Below are positions 24,101 to 39,100 of a stretch of DNA of 64,000 nucleotides, piece by piece. The notes below the pieces were generated by a model. It was not told the origin of the DNA. It worked only from the letters and a program-made list of their open reading frames with translations, and did not search any database. The translations under genes were made by a program, and so were the position numbers. Within the stretch, counting starts at the first letter, position 1, and each line of letters starts with the position of its first letter. The stretch comes from Rhinopomastus cyanomelas. Its lineage: Eukaryota; Chordata; Aves; Bucerotiformes; Rhinopomastidae. The stretch lies in the NCBI GenBank assembly GCA_013400115.1, contig VXBP01002343.1, positions 1,202,278-1,266,277 on the forward strand. Direction: 5' to 3'.

Positions 24101-27100
24101 CAAGTTTATTTTTTATCTATTGCATTTTATTAATCAGATACCTACATAATATGGGTCTCTAGGATGTCTGTTTTCCTACATTATTACTGATGCAATTATG
24201 TACCACTAAGTCAGCTTATAACAACAGCAGATGTATAATAATCTAGTGTACTATGTGGATATATTTGTTATACTTGCTCTGAATATACACGACTACATTA
24301 AAGATAATTTTGAAGAGCCTGCACCACTCAGAAATGCAGCAGTTGTGGCAAAAGTCTTAAACAAAAGACTCCTATCAGCACACTGCCAACTTACTGCTGT
24401 CATATACAGTATGATGAGTGATGTTAAGTATTGAATAATCAGGTAAGTATGTTTAAAATGTGACTTAAATACAGTCTCAAGCTTTCACAGTTGAATTGAG
24501 AACCCTGGACATGTTTAAAAGTTGTGTAGATATGGGGCTTAAGGACACAGTTTAGTGGTGGGTTTGGAACAGTTAGTTTAATGGTTGGACTAGGTGATCT
24601 TAACAGTCTTTTCCAACCTAAACAATTCTATAATTATATAAACTGAACTAAAAAAGGCAGAAGACAGTCATTTTAAGATAGGTGTAACAGGCATTCTTAC
24701 CTCCCAGGACACCTGAGCACATGCAGCAGATCTGCAGGCCACTTGAGGGGGCTTGCACTGATCTGGCGGTCCAGGTGCTGTAGTTACTTCACATTTTTCT
24801 GAGTAAGGTCCAAACTATTAAAAATGGAGTTGATGCAATTAGATTGTAAAAATAAAATTACTGCTTTTAAAAGAACAGTTTACCACAGTAGGGACATACA
24901 GTATTAGCTCAAAACCTTGTATTGCTTGCTTACGAAGTGAATCTTTGTGGAGTGTAGAGTCAGGATTTATTTTAGTATCTGACTGATGTCTAGAACAGCT
25001 GTGAGAACATGAACCCAGAAGTTAAACTAAATACAAAAAAGTGTCAGGAAACACTAATTATGATGTTCTACAACACCAACAGCTCCAAAAATAAAGGTCA
25101 ATCAATTTACAAAGCTGCACAGAGAAAATAATTTACTACCTTACTTTACATGAGAATATTAAAGCTGCAACAACGCTGTGATAAAGTACACAGCATTTCC
25201 TAACCATTTCCCAGTGCTGCTGTTCAGAGAGAAGACACAATTAGCTATTTTCTCTTCCCTTCATCTAAAACCCACTTTATTACAAACTGATGTTTAACTG
25301 TCTGTTCCCATACAACAATAAGCTATGTGAATCACATCACTTTAGGAAATCATCATTTTAAAATTACTGTTAAATGCTTCTTCTAAGAGAGAAGATCCTT
25401 AACAGTGATTGCAGCCTCTGAAACTAATTTAATGTCAGACTGCCTCCTCACCCCAGCCTTGTTAGCTGCTCGTAGTTTGAAGCTGTACATCCTCCCCGGG
25501 AGAAGGCTGCCTACAGTGCACTCGACATCAGAGCCTTGGTAAACCTCTCTGTGTTCATCTGTTTCTGTCTGAAACATTTCCAGACCATAACAGGTAATGG
25601 GTGAACCACCATCTACTTGAGGTGGCCCTAAAAATAAGAAAGAAAGAAAAGATTAGTTAATTTTAACACATAACACATTGGATCCTTTACACTAACAGTT
25701 GCAATAGAATTACCCCAACGCAGCTGAATTTCCCTTGCTCTTGGTCTACCCTGTAGTCTTGGAGGCTGGCATGGACCAGGAACCACTGCTGGTGTCTGCA
25801 CCAGTAAAGAATCAGATGCCTATAAAGGAAAGGTAGATAATGAGGTCATCTAGGCCAAAATGAGCACTAGCAGTTATCCCACAACTAAAGGCAAATACTT
25901 GAGTCACAAAAAGCATTTTTGAACTACATTTTCAAATAGATGAAGATGCTTAAGTGATCTGGTGTGTGTTTCTTACAGTGCCTACCTGAAACATGCTGCA
26001 GTAACCACAACACACACACAATTCAGTGTTGTGCTTTGCTGTGTGTGCAAGGGGTACAATTAAAAACACTGGTTATTTATCAGCATGAACCTACTACAGA
26101 TGCTTGAAACACAACCCGTTCAACGGAAATTCATTGTCTTTCCCATCTAAAACCTTACTCTAAGGACTGCACGCTGTCAGTGCAAGAACCTCTCGGAAAG
26201 CAAAAGTGGGCAGAAATGTCAATAAGAAGAGATTAAAAAAACATTTGAGATTTCAGCTTTTCCATTGCTTAGTAATAGTCATTGTGCAACAGATTTCTAC
26301 CTCTGATTTGAAGTGCGTGCAAAAAAGACAGGGCACAACAACATCCAGCAGATGGCATGGACTGTTTTGGATGCAGACAGAAATGAGTCAGAGCCAATGC
26401 GGTTATTAGCTTCACTGTGGTACAGAACAACTATGAAGTTGGTAAGCCTTTGAGTTTACAAAAGAGATGTATTTTAAGAGCTTAATTTCACAATTGCTTT
26501 CTTTCAACATATGCTCCAAGAAGAGTGCTGGAAGCTCTGCTGCTTTTCAGTTCCTTTGGAATGTACTGTTGCACTGAACAACTGATGCTACTTAAAAACC
26601 AGAATGTGTCTTGGGAGGCGTGTGTCCACCATAAGCTATGGAAATGTTTTATTACATCTTTCTTTACTATTCTATTGATTTCTTACTTCAGGAAGGATCA
26701 GGACTTTCTGAAATTTATTTTCTGTTTGGTAGTTGAATAATGTTTATTCTACACTAATGGGATTGGGCTGTGGGAAAGGAGGTTGTTGACGTGAAAACCT
26801 CTGAAGACATACGTGCACTTGTGCTTAGATGACTGGGACATTAACTGTCTGCTTCCTTCCCCCACATCACAGCAAGCTGAGCTATGGTGAGAGGGAAGGC
26901 ACTGCAGCTGAGCACGGAAAGAGTCCCGATGTACTCTTGAGACAAAGTTCCTGTAGCCAAGGCTATCTTAACAGGAAACTTCTATGTGGAGGAAGAACAC
27001 AGGAGTGTCATATAACAGTGCGAGCCTGGGAAAGAAATGGCAAACAACAAGAATCTAAGACTTGAAGGCTTTTCAGGATCAGTTTGAGAGTGAAGCCCTG

Positions 27101-30100
27101 CTGGTACTTTGCAGAGAGCCAAGGCTGGCTTTGTTACACACAATGCTGTGAAGACAAGGAAAGAATACAGTATGACATTCTGGTACTGGAGACTGAACCA
27201 CACCTCAGAAGCGACGGTGCAAGTACGTAAGGAGGGAACACATCATACCTACACACAGAGCACACCCCCAAACTGTTTGGGAATACTGAGAAGTAAGGTA
27301 AACATTTCAATTGTGCCTTCCCTTCGTGGGAAGGGACCACGCAGCATAATCCTATAAAAGCTTAAGGAAACATTCTGTCTTCCTCTGTCTGTTGGGCTGA
27401 TGTGGCTGCTCCGACAAGGTGCTCCACTGACTAACGTGGAAAACATTAAATTTACACTGCTGTCTTGGGTTAGCTCTCAAGAAGTGACATTCTATTGATA
27501 TATCACACAGGAAAAGACATAGTGTCTGTTTCTGTAAATAAGATAAAGCACTTTAAATAAAATGTAGTATGAGAAAATAATATTAATATATTTATTTGAG
27601 AAATGAGCAGAAACTTGAAACACTACGCAGCATCAATACCGGAACTTAGTCCCGAGGTACTAATTATGACACTTCTGCATAGTATTTGCTTATTTATTAC
27701 TGGATCAGGTTTTCATAAGAGAAAGAATTGTTATTCAATAAAAACAGGAGCTCGTATTACCATGCTCTGTCCTCCTTCCCCAACGCAATATACACGTAAG
27801 CGATAGGAACCGCCAGGATTTAGCCGGTCACACACATGTTCCCGAGCAGCTCCGCTGTATATTGTGTCCCATTTGTTTCCTGAAAGGTGAACAAGTGTGC
27901 AATGAACCAAGGTGTAATTTTTCACACTTCAGTATCAGTCACAGAGGGTGTCCTACCTTCACTAAGTATGTGCTTGAGGTTTGCTTTGAGTTTCCTGAAA
28001 AAAAGATCCAATTATTTTGAAATGACAGTGTCCTGCGCAGGCACGCTGAAGCAAAATATCTTCTTTATTAGATATTAACTAGCAGAGAATTTACTTTTAA
28101 TGGAGTAGTTATTACTGGGCCACCAAGAACATTTAAATATCATAACCAAAGAAACAGAAACGATACAAACCCAAAGTTTTCTATGGAAATTTTGAGTTAC
28201 AATATTAATTTTGGAAACTGTAACTACGGTTTAGAACTGCTAAAGCTTGTTCCTGTATTCCTGAATGGCCCAGCACCATCTGAAATACTGTTTTCATTCC
28301 TTGCTATTCAGCCAGATTCTTAAATCAGAAAGTCTTTAGCTTTCTCCCTTTTAAAAAGATTGAACCTAGGGACTTCTAATGAAATCTCTAACAACTCAAT
28401 ACATCACCAAATCTAGAGGACTGGAAATGAATCAATTTGCAGCTCACTAAATGTGCAGGTGAATCTTGGGTAAATCATTCCAAAACTGGCTTGAAGTGGA
28501 TACCTGATGGACTAAGAACAGTGAGTGACTAGGAGAATCATAGCTGAGACACCTGTGACAGGCCTGCCACTGCAATCTGAGGACAGCACACTGTCTAATT
28601 TGATGCAGCAGTGGAGAAGCATAAACTTTCATGCTCATTGTGACCGTGTTTCTGAATTTAAAAAGGTTACTTATCTAAGGTCTACATTTTAAAATGATTT
28701 AGCTGAATAGCTTTATGTGCAGTTTAGAAGTACTGTTATGTTCCCTTCTATGTGGGAGCATTCCTGTGTGACTTAGTCTGGGTGCTCCTGATCTGGCAGG
28801 GGGATTGGACTAGATGATCTTTCGAGGTCCCTTCCAATCCCTAATGATTCTATGAAAAACAAATAGCACAGTTATCCCAGCTGCCCCTTCAGATATCAGA
28901 AGGTCCCCTTGAAGTCTTGCCTTCTTCAGGCTGAACAACTCCAACTCTCTCAGCCTGTCTTCAGAAGAGAGGTGCTCCAGCCCTCTGACAATTTTCGTGG
29001 CCCTCCTCTGGACCAACAGGTCCAGATTCTTCTTGTGTTGGGGGCTCCAGAACTTGACACAGTGAAGTGTCATCGGGGCAGAGTAGAGGTGCAGAATCCC
29101 CTCTCTTGATCTGCTGGCCACACTTCTGACACAGCCCCTATTTTTTTAGTGTCAATGCCTTGCAGTAACTTTCCTTGTCTTAATACACATTTTGCTCTCC
29201 CCTCAGGCACACACACAGAAAGAAGATGACAGATGAATGCCAACACATGCCCCTTACACCTACCATTTAAGCCTTCAGACATTTCCACAACGTACGTATT
29301 TACTGCTGCTCCTCCATTGTCTTTTGGCGGATCTATAACAAACAGCAACATTCCAACTAAGTGAGATAAATGAAATGATTTTATACCTTCTGCAGAGAAT
29401 TTACAGGCAGTCAAAATGACAGTAGACTGGAGACAGGTGTTTATTTAGACAGATAGCATCCTAGGTAGCCACAGCCTTGTAGTTCAGGACAGCTGCACAT
29501 CACTCTAATTCTCTGCTACGGGATTCTGCCAGCTCACAACCCTACTGTAGAGTCCATTGATGAAGAGTGACAAGAGCATCAGGCTCGGAGGGAGAGCCAC
29601 AGCAAACATTTCAGTTAATCTGAAGTGCTGTAGAAGGCTGCCTGATTCAGGTGCACAGAGCCCAATGGTCCTATAATTTGGACTGCAGATAGGAAAATAT
29701 GATCATACTCATTTGCAAATAAGAATATTTTGTAATGTTTTAGGGATGGCATTTCAAAAACCTAAAGATTTTGGGAGAGAACACAAGTCAGGTTCTACAC
29801 TGAAACTTTAACCTGTTAAATTTTTAATGCATCACTAGGAATCAAGTGTGCTGTCCTTCCTGGTACAAGATTCATGTATAAAAGATGAACCTACAGACCT
29901 AACTTTGCAGTACAATCCCACTAGTCTCAGAGTGACTGAGAGAACAGCAGAATCGAAGTACTATGGAAGATCATTAAACAGAAATAGCTAAGAAGTTTAA
30001 TCACTTGTGACAAGAAATAAAACCTTTAACTTCTTGTTTTCTACTGAAGTGCTGCATCACACAGCACTGCTTCACCTTTTCCCATTTCACAGTGTAATGG

Positions 30101-33100
30101 TAGAAAACATCCCAGTGCAAGGAAAAATTTCTTATGAACACTTATCTATCAAACCCAAATACTCAGAGGACAAATTGAACTTGGATTACTTCTTCTGATA
30201 AAAAACCAAGAATTTTGTGGGATCTACTTTTTGTGCCAGAGAAACAGAACTTCATAGCACACAAATTAACACCACTGGTTTTTGAATTGCTTATTCCCCC
30301 CTGCAATAACAGTCCCTATAGCAATGCAACATAACTACACTACTACACTGCCATTTTGAATCAGATCTTTTTTGATCTATTTTGAATCAGATTTTTTTCT
30401 CTTTGTTTCATGAAAAGGGGGTCTTAATGGCTTACTGGAATGATGTGTTACTGAAGTAAAATCAGGCTTTCCACACACAAATATAAATAGAATACACGAA
30501 TGTATTTTAAAAATACAGAGAATATACTCTAAACAGAGCTGGACAACAATCTTACCCCAGGTTATTTTAAAACTCTGTGCATGAATTTTTCCTTTCACTG
30601 CAGGTTTTGAAGGTACTCCAGGCTTGTCTGGACAAGTAACATACTCTGCTGTCTCACTTGGACTGCTTTTCCCTTCTGAGTTATAGGCAATAACCTGTAA
30701 ACACATATAAAATACTATAATCAGAACAAACACACCGGCGAGGCGTATGCTATTCACTGCTAATAGTACTGTGAAGTTAATGTATGTGTATGTTTAGATA
30801 CATAGCTACCTAATAAAATATCACAAGAACTGAAGCCTGATTAAATACCTTCATTTACTTTTTCATTAGTGTCACAGGTAGATAATCACTACACTGAAAT
30901 TAAAAACCCATGAAAATTGCCAGGGGAAAACACCCTTAAAAAGTACCCTCTAGTAACTGTGAAGTAAGAACTGAATAATTCACAAATCAACTGACTTTCC
31001 ATTACCCCAAATTTCAAACATTGGTGTATAAAGTTAGGCTTCTACTTAGAACAACTAAGAGTTGCCAGGCAACTAAGACATGCAAATCCTAGTGACATTA
31101 ATGGAATCTGTGCTCAATACAGCACAAACCACTTGAGTACAAGACAAGGACCTGAAAACTTGCTTTTATGACCATTCAGAAACTACCATTCAGGTCTAAG
31201 AACTACTCTTTTTAATTGGAGCCTCACAAGTTATTGATAAGGAAATACAAATAGGTAAAAAAACCCCTCTGAAAGCATGGAAATAGAAGATGAGGAAAAA
31301 AAAGCCACACACAGAAGAGGCAACATTAAACTTGCACTGAAGGAGCTTGGAACTATGAAAATTTTTAATTGCAATTCCTTTCCCACTGAGTTAAAACTGC
31401 TTTCTTGTCATTACATAGAGCACAATACTTTACTAACTGATAAGAAAACCTGAAAAACTGGCATTAATTAAGTAATGCTGTCATGTTACAATAGTACCTT
31501 CTTTTAAGGAAATTATATTAAGAGATTTAAAAGGTATTGATACGGGTAAATTTTACCTTAAATTGTATAGTGCACATTCAATCGTATATTAACAACAGTA
31601 AGGGGGACATAATCTATTCAGTCCCAAAGAAAATAGCATCTTGGAAGGCCAATGGAAGTTAATGAAGGCCAAGGTCCTGTGATGAAAGGAGAACTGTGGA
31701 CATTGTCTACTCTGATTTCAGTTTGACATGGTCTCCCACAACATCCAAGTAGACAAGCTGTTAAGATAAAGCCAATAAAGGTAGACCACAAGATGGGTGT
31801 GAAAACCTGACAGAATGCTAGGCTCTAAGGGTAGTGATTAATGGTTCAAAGGCAAATTGGCCCCTGGTCATGAGTGGATTTCCCCAGGACTCAACATAAC
31901 TTCAGATACTATCCTTTAATAATATCTCTCATCTTTAACTGATCTGTGTGGCAGAAATGAATGTACTGTCCTCAGGTTTGCATGTAACACCAAATTAGGA
32001 GCACAGAAAAATATGCAGGAAGGGAGAGCAACTACACAAATAGACTCTGAAAAGCCTCAAGAACTGTGTGAGCCTTGACAAAAGTAAATGTAAAGTCTTG
32101 CAACGGGGATGGAATAATCCTAGCATTGGTACAGTCTGTGGTCTGGCTGGCTAGTCAGCTTCTTTTTTTCAGCAGTGCTGAGAATGACCTTGGGATCCTG
32201 CTAGAGAGCAAGCCAAGTGAATCAGGAACGCATCCTGGCAGTAGCAAAGGAAAACTCTTTCACAGGCTGCCTCAGCAAGACCTTAGCCATCAGAACAAGG
32301 GATGTGATTAGGCTACTTTACTCAACACTTTTAGGACATGCCTGGAATACTGACAGAAAGGTTGAAGAGCTTGGGTTTACTCTGTCTATGAAAGAAGTTG
32401 GTTCACTGAGGGGAATCTAATCACAGCCTTCCTTCTAACACCTAAAAAGTAGTCACAGAAGAGACAGGCATCTGTGATGAAAAGAAGAGCGACAGTGGAC
32501 ACAACATATGTTAGGGAAAATTATAGCTAGGTATAGAAAAAGAAATCAATCACCATGAGAAGCCTGCCCACAAAAGTGGGAGAATCTCACTAGCTGCAAA
32601 TAGTAAAGTCTCAGCTCAACAGGGTTCAATAATCTAACCTAAGTCACCCTACTTTCTACACAAGTTTGACCCACCTGATCCCCAAAAGTCCCTTCCAAGC
32701 TTTTCTTCAATTCTAAGGAAAGAAATTGCTGCTATTCTTTACTTACTAGCTTTGCAGTTAGTTTACTACGTATTCCTATTTGCTCCTGGGAGGAACTACA
32801 CAACCTAAAAAAAGCTTTATGTGGCTTGTATTTGTCTCAGAAATTATAAGAATTGAAACAATAGCAGTAATGTTAGCACAGACTGAGAAATGTGAGCTAG
32901 GGTGTCTCTCAGACACTAAGCCTCCTACTACAGTTTAAAGATTAACAATCATCTGCTTGTCTTTGCACTGTTGCAAACAAAGTTGAACAGGCACAATTAG
33001 CATTTACATATTACCAGGTTTCCAGTGGTTATAAAATGTCTTTAAAATGCCTTAAGGAATACTACTACTAATTAAGTCTTTCTCCTGTACAATAAAGACC

Positions 33101-36100
33101 TGATTAACACAACATTTCTTTCTCCTTTATGCCTTGTGAATGAGTGAACTGAGATTTCTGCTTACTGTTTTATTAAGAAAAACAGGGTATAAACATTTTT
33201 TTAATTTTCATGAGAAACTTAGGATGTTTAAGTTAACTGTGTATTTACCAGTTAAGCATATGATTAACAGGTAGGACTATTTTTAAAGAACCTTTAAAGG
33301 ATTGTGATCAGGTCCTGAAAATGCTAGTTTTAAGGTACTTAGCTGCTCTTCAAAGAGTTCATGTGTGGCCACAACAGCCCTATCTTGGTACAGACCTTGG
33401 ACTGTGTTATGTATTTTAAATAATTGAAATATGATGTTGAAAAACCTAAGTACTGTAATATTAATTATATTGTCTTCTGCCTAACACAGTAAGAATATTC
33501 AGAAGTGCAAAATACCTGCTATCTTTTGAAAAGGAATACTTACACATATTAGTGTTAGGTCAAAACAAACCAACCAACTCCTAAACCAACATATTTCACG
33601 TTGCAAAGAGATGCAGCAGCTCCACATTCTTCTTTATTAAATAGTATTTTAGGTGTATACAAGGCAACAGCTATTGACATTTCATCCTTTGTAGACAGAA
33701 ATGAGATTATTCTGACTGTTTCATACTTTGGGACATGCCTTCAGAGTTGTCCCATAACCCAAGTAACTGTACAAGAGTGACTCAGAACACAGAGCAGCGC
33801 TAAGAAAGGGACATGAAAGATTATCTGGTCCAATCTTTCAAGGAAAAGTGAGCCTAGATGAGATTACTTAGGTCCCTGTTCAGTTGTGTCTTGAAAGCAT
33901 CCAGTGATGAGGGCTCTGCCATGTTCCTGGGGAAGTTGTTCTAGTGAATGTTCTCACTGTGAACAATTTAATTTTTATACCAAAATGAAACCTCTCTCAC
34001 TGCAACTTGCACCTACTGCCCCTTGTCCTCTGCATCTTAAGAAGAGAGAACCTCCTTCCTCTTTGTAGCTGTCCTGGAAAACAGTGTTGAGGTCACCTTG
34101 AACCTTCTCTTGCCCAGGTAGAAAAGATTTAATTCCATTAATCTTGCCTTATAGGGCAAGTTCTCCAGCCCTTTTGGTCATCTTCATGGCCCTTCTTTGG
34201 ACTCTCTCCAGTCTGTCTGTGTCTTTTTTTGAAATGTGGGAAACAGAACCAGACTCAGTACTCTAAAGCAGCCGGAGAAGAATGGGATGATCATATCTCC
34301 CAGCTCTGCTAGTAAATCCCTGGTGGAAGCAGGCTAAGGTCCAATTGACTTTGTTGCTGCAGTTTTGCACTACTCACAGTCCATTTGTCCAACAGGACCT
34401 TCAGGTGCCTTTCAGCAAGGCTGCTCCTAGGCTGCTGTGCTCCTTGGTTATTCTGACCCAGGTACTGGATCCTGCACTTGTCTTTGTTATTACTGTTCTT
34501 CCTAGCCTACTCTTCTAGGCTGTCCAGGTCTCTCTGTAAGATGGCTCTCACTTTTGACGTGTCCACCTCACAAATCAGTTTGGTGTCACCAACAAAGTTG
34601 CAGAGTTCTTGTTCCTTCTGCAGAGATGATTAATGAAGCAGGAATTCAACTGACAGTTTTAAGAGATGGAGCAAGAAAGTGACATAAAATTTGGTTTCTC
34701 TTAAAAAAATAACAAACCAGGCCCATGCGACTTCTGAGTCAGTATCAAGCTACTCTGCTGCAAACAACCCCCACCCCAAATATATGAAAAAATCTTACCC
34801 TAAATTTATATTTTGTACTACGCCTCAAATTCTTCACCGTGTAGGTAAGATCATCACCATCATATTTTGGCTTGAAACCATATCCCTGCAGAATTAAACA
34901 GGATTACTTGAAATACTGTATTTGCAGACCAGACCATGTAACACACTTCATACAAATAAAATACTGTTTCAGGCTGTAACTGAGCATCTCTGAGGAAGTA
35001 GTGTGAGTAACTTCACTGCGTAGACACGAGTTGTTGGGTTTTTTTACGAGAGGAAAATTAATGAACCATTTTCCAATCAGAGGAGGGGAAGAGTAAATAA
35101 CTAATATTTTCAAAGGGTAGAACAGGAGCAATTTTAAAATGTGACATCTAAAGGGATCATGCTTCATGATGCAATTACTTTGATCCAGCACTTAAAAGGC
35201 TTAACTTTCACACATAAATACACAAAGTTAAAAGTAATTTAAAAGTCTTTGCAGGATTGGGGCTTGGTAATACTAACAATTACTGTCACCATGAAAAGGA
35301 GAAAGCAATGTGGCTCGGTCACAGCAGTGACAAGTCATTAGCTTAATTTCAGAAAATACAGTTCCTTGTAGAATATTCTAACAAAAGTGGTCAGTTATCC
35401 TTAGTACAAGGTATCAAACACACAGTACAGTCTCTCATTGAGAATAAGTAGACTAAACTTACTGAGTTCTCATCCTCCATCTCTAATATATACGAGATTC
35501 CTTCATCTGATGGTGTTCCTGAGGGTTTTGTCCACTGTAGGGATAACCAAGTAACTCCAGCATTAATCAGCAAAGGACTTGCTGGTGTGGTTGGGGCAGT
35601 GCCTGAGGTATGATACAGGACTTCTTCACTAAAACCACTGTTTAAAACAGACAGTATGTAAACTAACTAGACACAATAATGAATATCTAGAAAACATATT
35701 TCTTACTAAACACAGCTATGACAGTTTCTTGGACACGCATGCAACTGGAAATTGCAAGCTGGTACATGCAGGTGACTTAACTTGCCCATACGTCTGTAGT
35801 AACGAAACATCTGAATAAGGTTAACATGTTCTTCATTGAAAAAAATTCTTTGTGTGATCTAATTCAAATATGCTGCTAACCAAAATTTTTTCTTTTTTAT
35901 CTTGAGCTGTCATTCTAAATTAACAGAGCTCTACATGCAGTGGTGTACTAATATCACATTGCCCTTCCTATTTAAAAACATGAAGACATAAAAGCATACA
36001 TGGGAAGACCATAAAAAACTTCTGCTTTCAGGCAGCAATTTTGTGTTTCAAGTATTCTGTGAAGTACTAGTTTCTCTAGCAATTTAGAAAATAACAGAAT

Positions 36101-39100
36101 AATAGCCTCATTCAACGTCAAGCTACTTCAGGAGTTGTGGGTATCAAAGTCTCACTGTAGAACAAATGAATATAGCGTACACCAGTGAATCTCCTACAAG
36201 TTGTCTGGTGATGCTTAGCTACACCTTGAAGTGAAAATACAAGTAAGTTACACAAAAAGACCTACTGTGAAACAGAGGGATGCTATGCCTGCACAGATGG
36301 TCTGACATGTACCCAAGCCAGACCCTAAAAAACACCCACCTGTTCCCAGGTGGCATTTACTTAAGAGAATTGCTGCTTCTACATCAGATCTGAATAAACA
36401 CTTCACAGGCTTAAGAGTTAGTCTAGATTTTTTTAGTTCTAAATTTTAGTATGAGCTAAAGTCTGACATTAAAAAAAATTTAAATGTATTTTCTAGACAA
36501 CACCCTATCTCAAAGGTGTCAGTAGCACCCCAAAGCAGACATATAGTCTGGATCTGGAAATGCAGGCTGTGAAATAGATTGTGAAGCAAAAAATGAAAAA
36601 GTACAAAATGAGGAAAATTCTTACATCTGGGGGAACAGTATTTTTTTTCTGGCAGAAAGTCATAAGCAAGAAGACCTCTTAAATGAAGATGATGTGACAC
36701 ATATAATGGGCCCACTAAAGAAAATTTTAGCATTGTATAAGTAGGCTAGAGAAAGCCTCAAGAGAGGCTAGACAAATAATAAACCTGTCTCAATTCACCA
36801 CTAACTATTGAAAGAGTCACCTTATAACCAAATAAAAAGTAAAAACCCCTCACACCTGCAGAAGATTTTAATCTTTTTACTTGCTTGAACCACTCAAAAT
36901 ACACTGACATAACTAGAAGTGTTCCAGTGACAGCACATTTGAATTAACAACTTGCTCAGAACTACAGTCATGCCAGCTATCTTTTAAACGGCTTTCATTT
37001 TTCCAGTTTGCTTTAGCCACTGTTTCATGTGTGGTTAGAATGAAATTTAAAAATTAAAGCAACTCAAGGACAAAAAATACCTGTTCTTGTTGGCAAAATG
37101 ATTTAGACAAAAACTCTGTCTCCAGATGCCTAAGAGTGTCAGCATTTCCCATAATGAACGTTCTCAACAATATTCATAAGGAATAATCAGGCATTCTATC
37201 ATACAGAACATTATTTCAAGAGACTTCTTAATTAAATAACACCATCAAGACACTGAAGTGCATACCTTTTGGTATGATTAGTTTAAGAAAGGTACTTAAT
37301 TGATCAGTGCCTTCCATCAGCTTACACTGCAGGAATGTGTGGCACGTGCAGGGTATTCCTAAATGGTACTTTTACACTTAGATGTCAAAGGGAAAGCAGA
37401 AGAGAGCCTGAGCAATAAATCCTACTTAACTCCCAGCTCACTGCCTGCTTTTTGAACAGGTCCAACTAAATTTCATCAAGACACAGTCCTGGAGCAACTT
37501 GGAGAGTAATTTTTTCCAGAAATGTCATGCAAAAGGCAGTAACATAATAAAGACCATTGTTGGAGCACACTGAAAATCATTCTAGCCCACTATATTGTCC
37601 TCTGGCAGTGGCCCAAAGCAAGTGTCTAAAGAAAGACATAGGAACAGGCACTATATGCAACACGTTCCCTTAGTAGTCACCGAAGTCTCTGAACATGTGT
37701 CTCAGATGTCCTGAGTCAGCTGTAGTTTTCACATAATAGTCTGCAGAAGATTTCTTCTGCCCAGCATGAATTACAACCACGGGTCTGGCTGCCTGCTCTT
37801 TATGCTGTCCTTCAGCTGTGCCCGGGCTGGCACTGCTCCTTCAACCACTGGTTGTGCCAGCCAAAGGCCACAACACACACCCTCTATTTCATGTAACAGA
37901 AACACCACTCTGGTGACCTGCAGCACAATGCTCAGCATTTCAAACATTGAATTAAAAAAACAAACCCACAAATGCAAAATAGCAATTCAGGCTTCTAGAA
38001 AATCTGTTTTTTGCCACATGGGACATGAAGGTCTAAGTGCTACTAGACACTGTGGACACTGGCAGTCTGCTTAAACGTGGTAAGCCCTAGTAGTATGACT
38101 TTCAGCCAAGCTTATAGCTTTGCCTGAAGAACAAAAATTACTCCCAGGAACTAAGGCACCCAGCAGTGCAAACACAATTTGAAAACAATTTGAGAAACCA
38201 CTAAATTTGTTTTGGTTTTCCAAGTTCTTACTTATATTCTCTACTGAAGTCAGAAGACATTCATTTAAAAATTAAAAAAACCCTCCAGTGCTCTGTGACT
38301 TGTGAAAAGTAGCAAATAAAAGTAGGAAGCTTTAATTCCTAAGCATTCATACTATGCTCCAGAAATGCAAAAATAGTCAGTGATGTGCTAATGTCACATT
38401 CTGTCCATCTCCCAGGGTAAGAGGAGTCTGACACTTCAGACGAAGGGACGTATCTGAGCAATGGGACATGGCAAAGAGCACACTGCTGACACATCTAGAG
38501 GTAGCTCAAGGATTTTGTCAGACTCGCTTCCTGTTCCAGCAGTGACTGACACCTCTTTATGCTATCATAATTAAAACTCTAAGGAGGGCTGATAAGCCCT
38601 AGGAAATTCCTATGGCAACTTCAGGAATGATCTTAGAATAAGCACAGACGGGCAGAGGCCAACAGGGTGAGGTTTAACAAGGCTAAGAGTAGGGTCCTAC
38701 GTTTTGGCCACAATAAATCCCTGCAGCTACAGACTGGGAGATGTGTGGCTGGCGAGCAGTCGGGCAGAGAAGGACCTGGGAATACTGGTTGAACGTGAGC
38801 CAGCAGTATGCCCAGGTGGCACGAAAGGCCAATGGCATCCTGACATGTACCAGGAATAGTGTGGCCAGCAGGACTAAGGATGTAACTCTACCCCTGTACT
38901 CGGCACTGGTGAGGCCTCACCTTGAGTACTGGGGGATGTTCTGGGCCCCTCGCTTCAAGAGATTAAGGTGCTGGAGCGGGTCCACAGGACATCAATGAGG
39001 CTGGGGAAGGGACTAGAAGGAAAGTCTTAAGAGGACAGGCTGAGGGAGCTGGGAGTGTTTATCCAGGAGAAGAAGAGACTCAGGGGGGGTTCTTACCACT

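Larger units (their letters stand above)
30695..34798. other. FNDC3A intron, 4.1 kb
   Basis: Holds the two CR1 pieces at 31,640-32,720 and 33,800-34,615. The remainder (30,695-31,600; 32,750-33,780) is AT-rich with no recognised element. The 577-bp intron 34,886-35,462 shows nothing. Confidence 0.7.
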
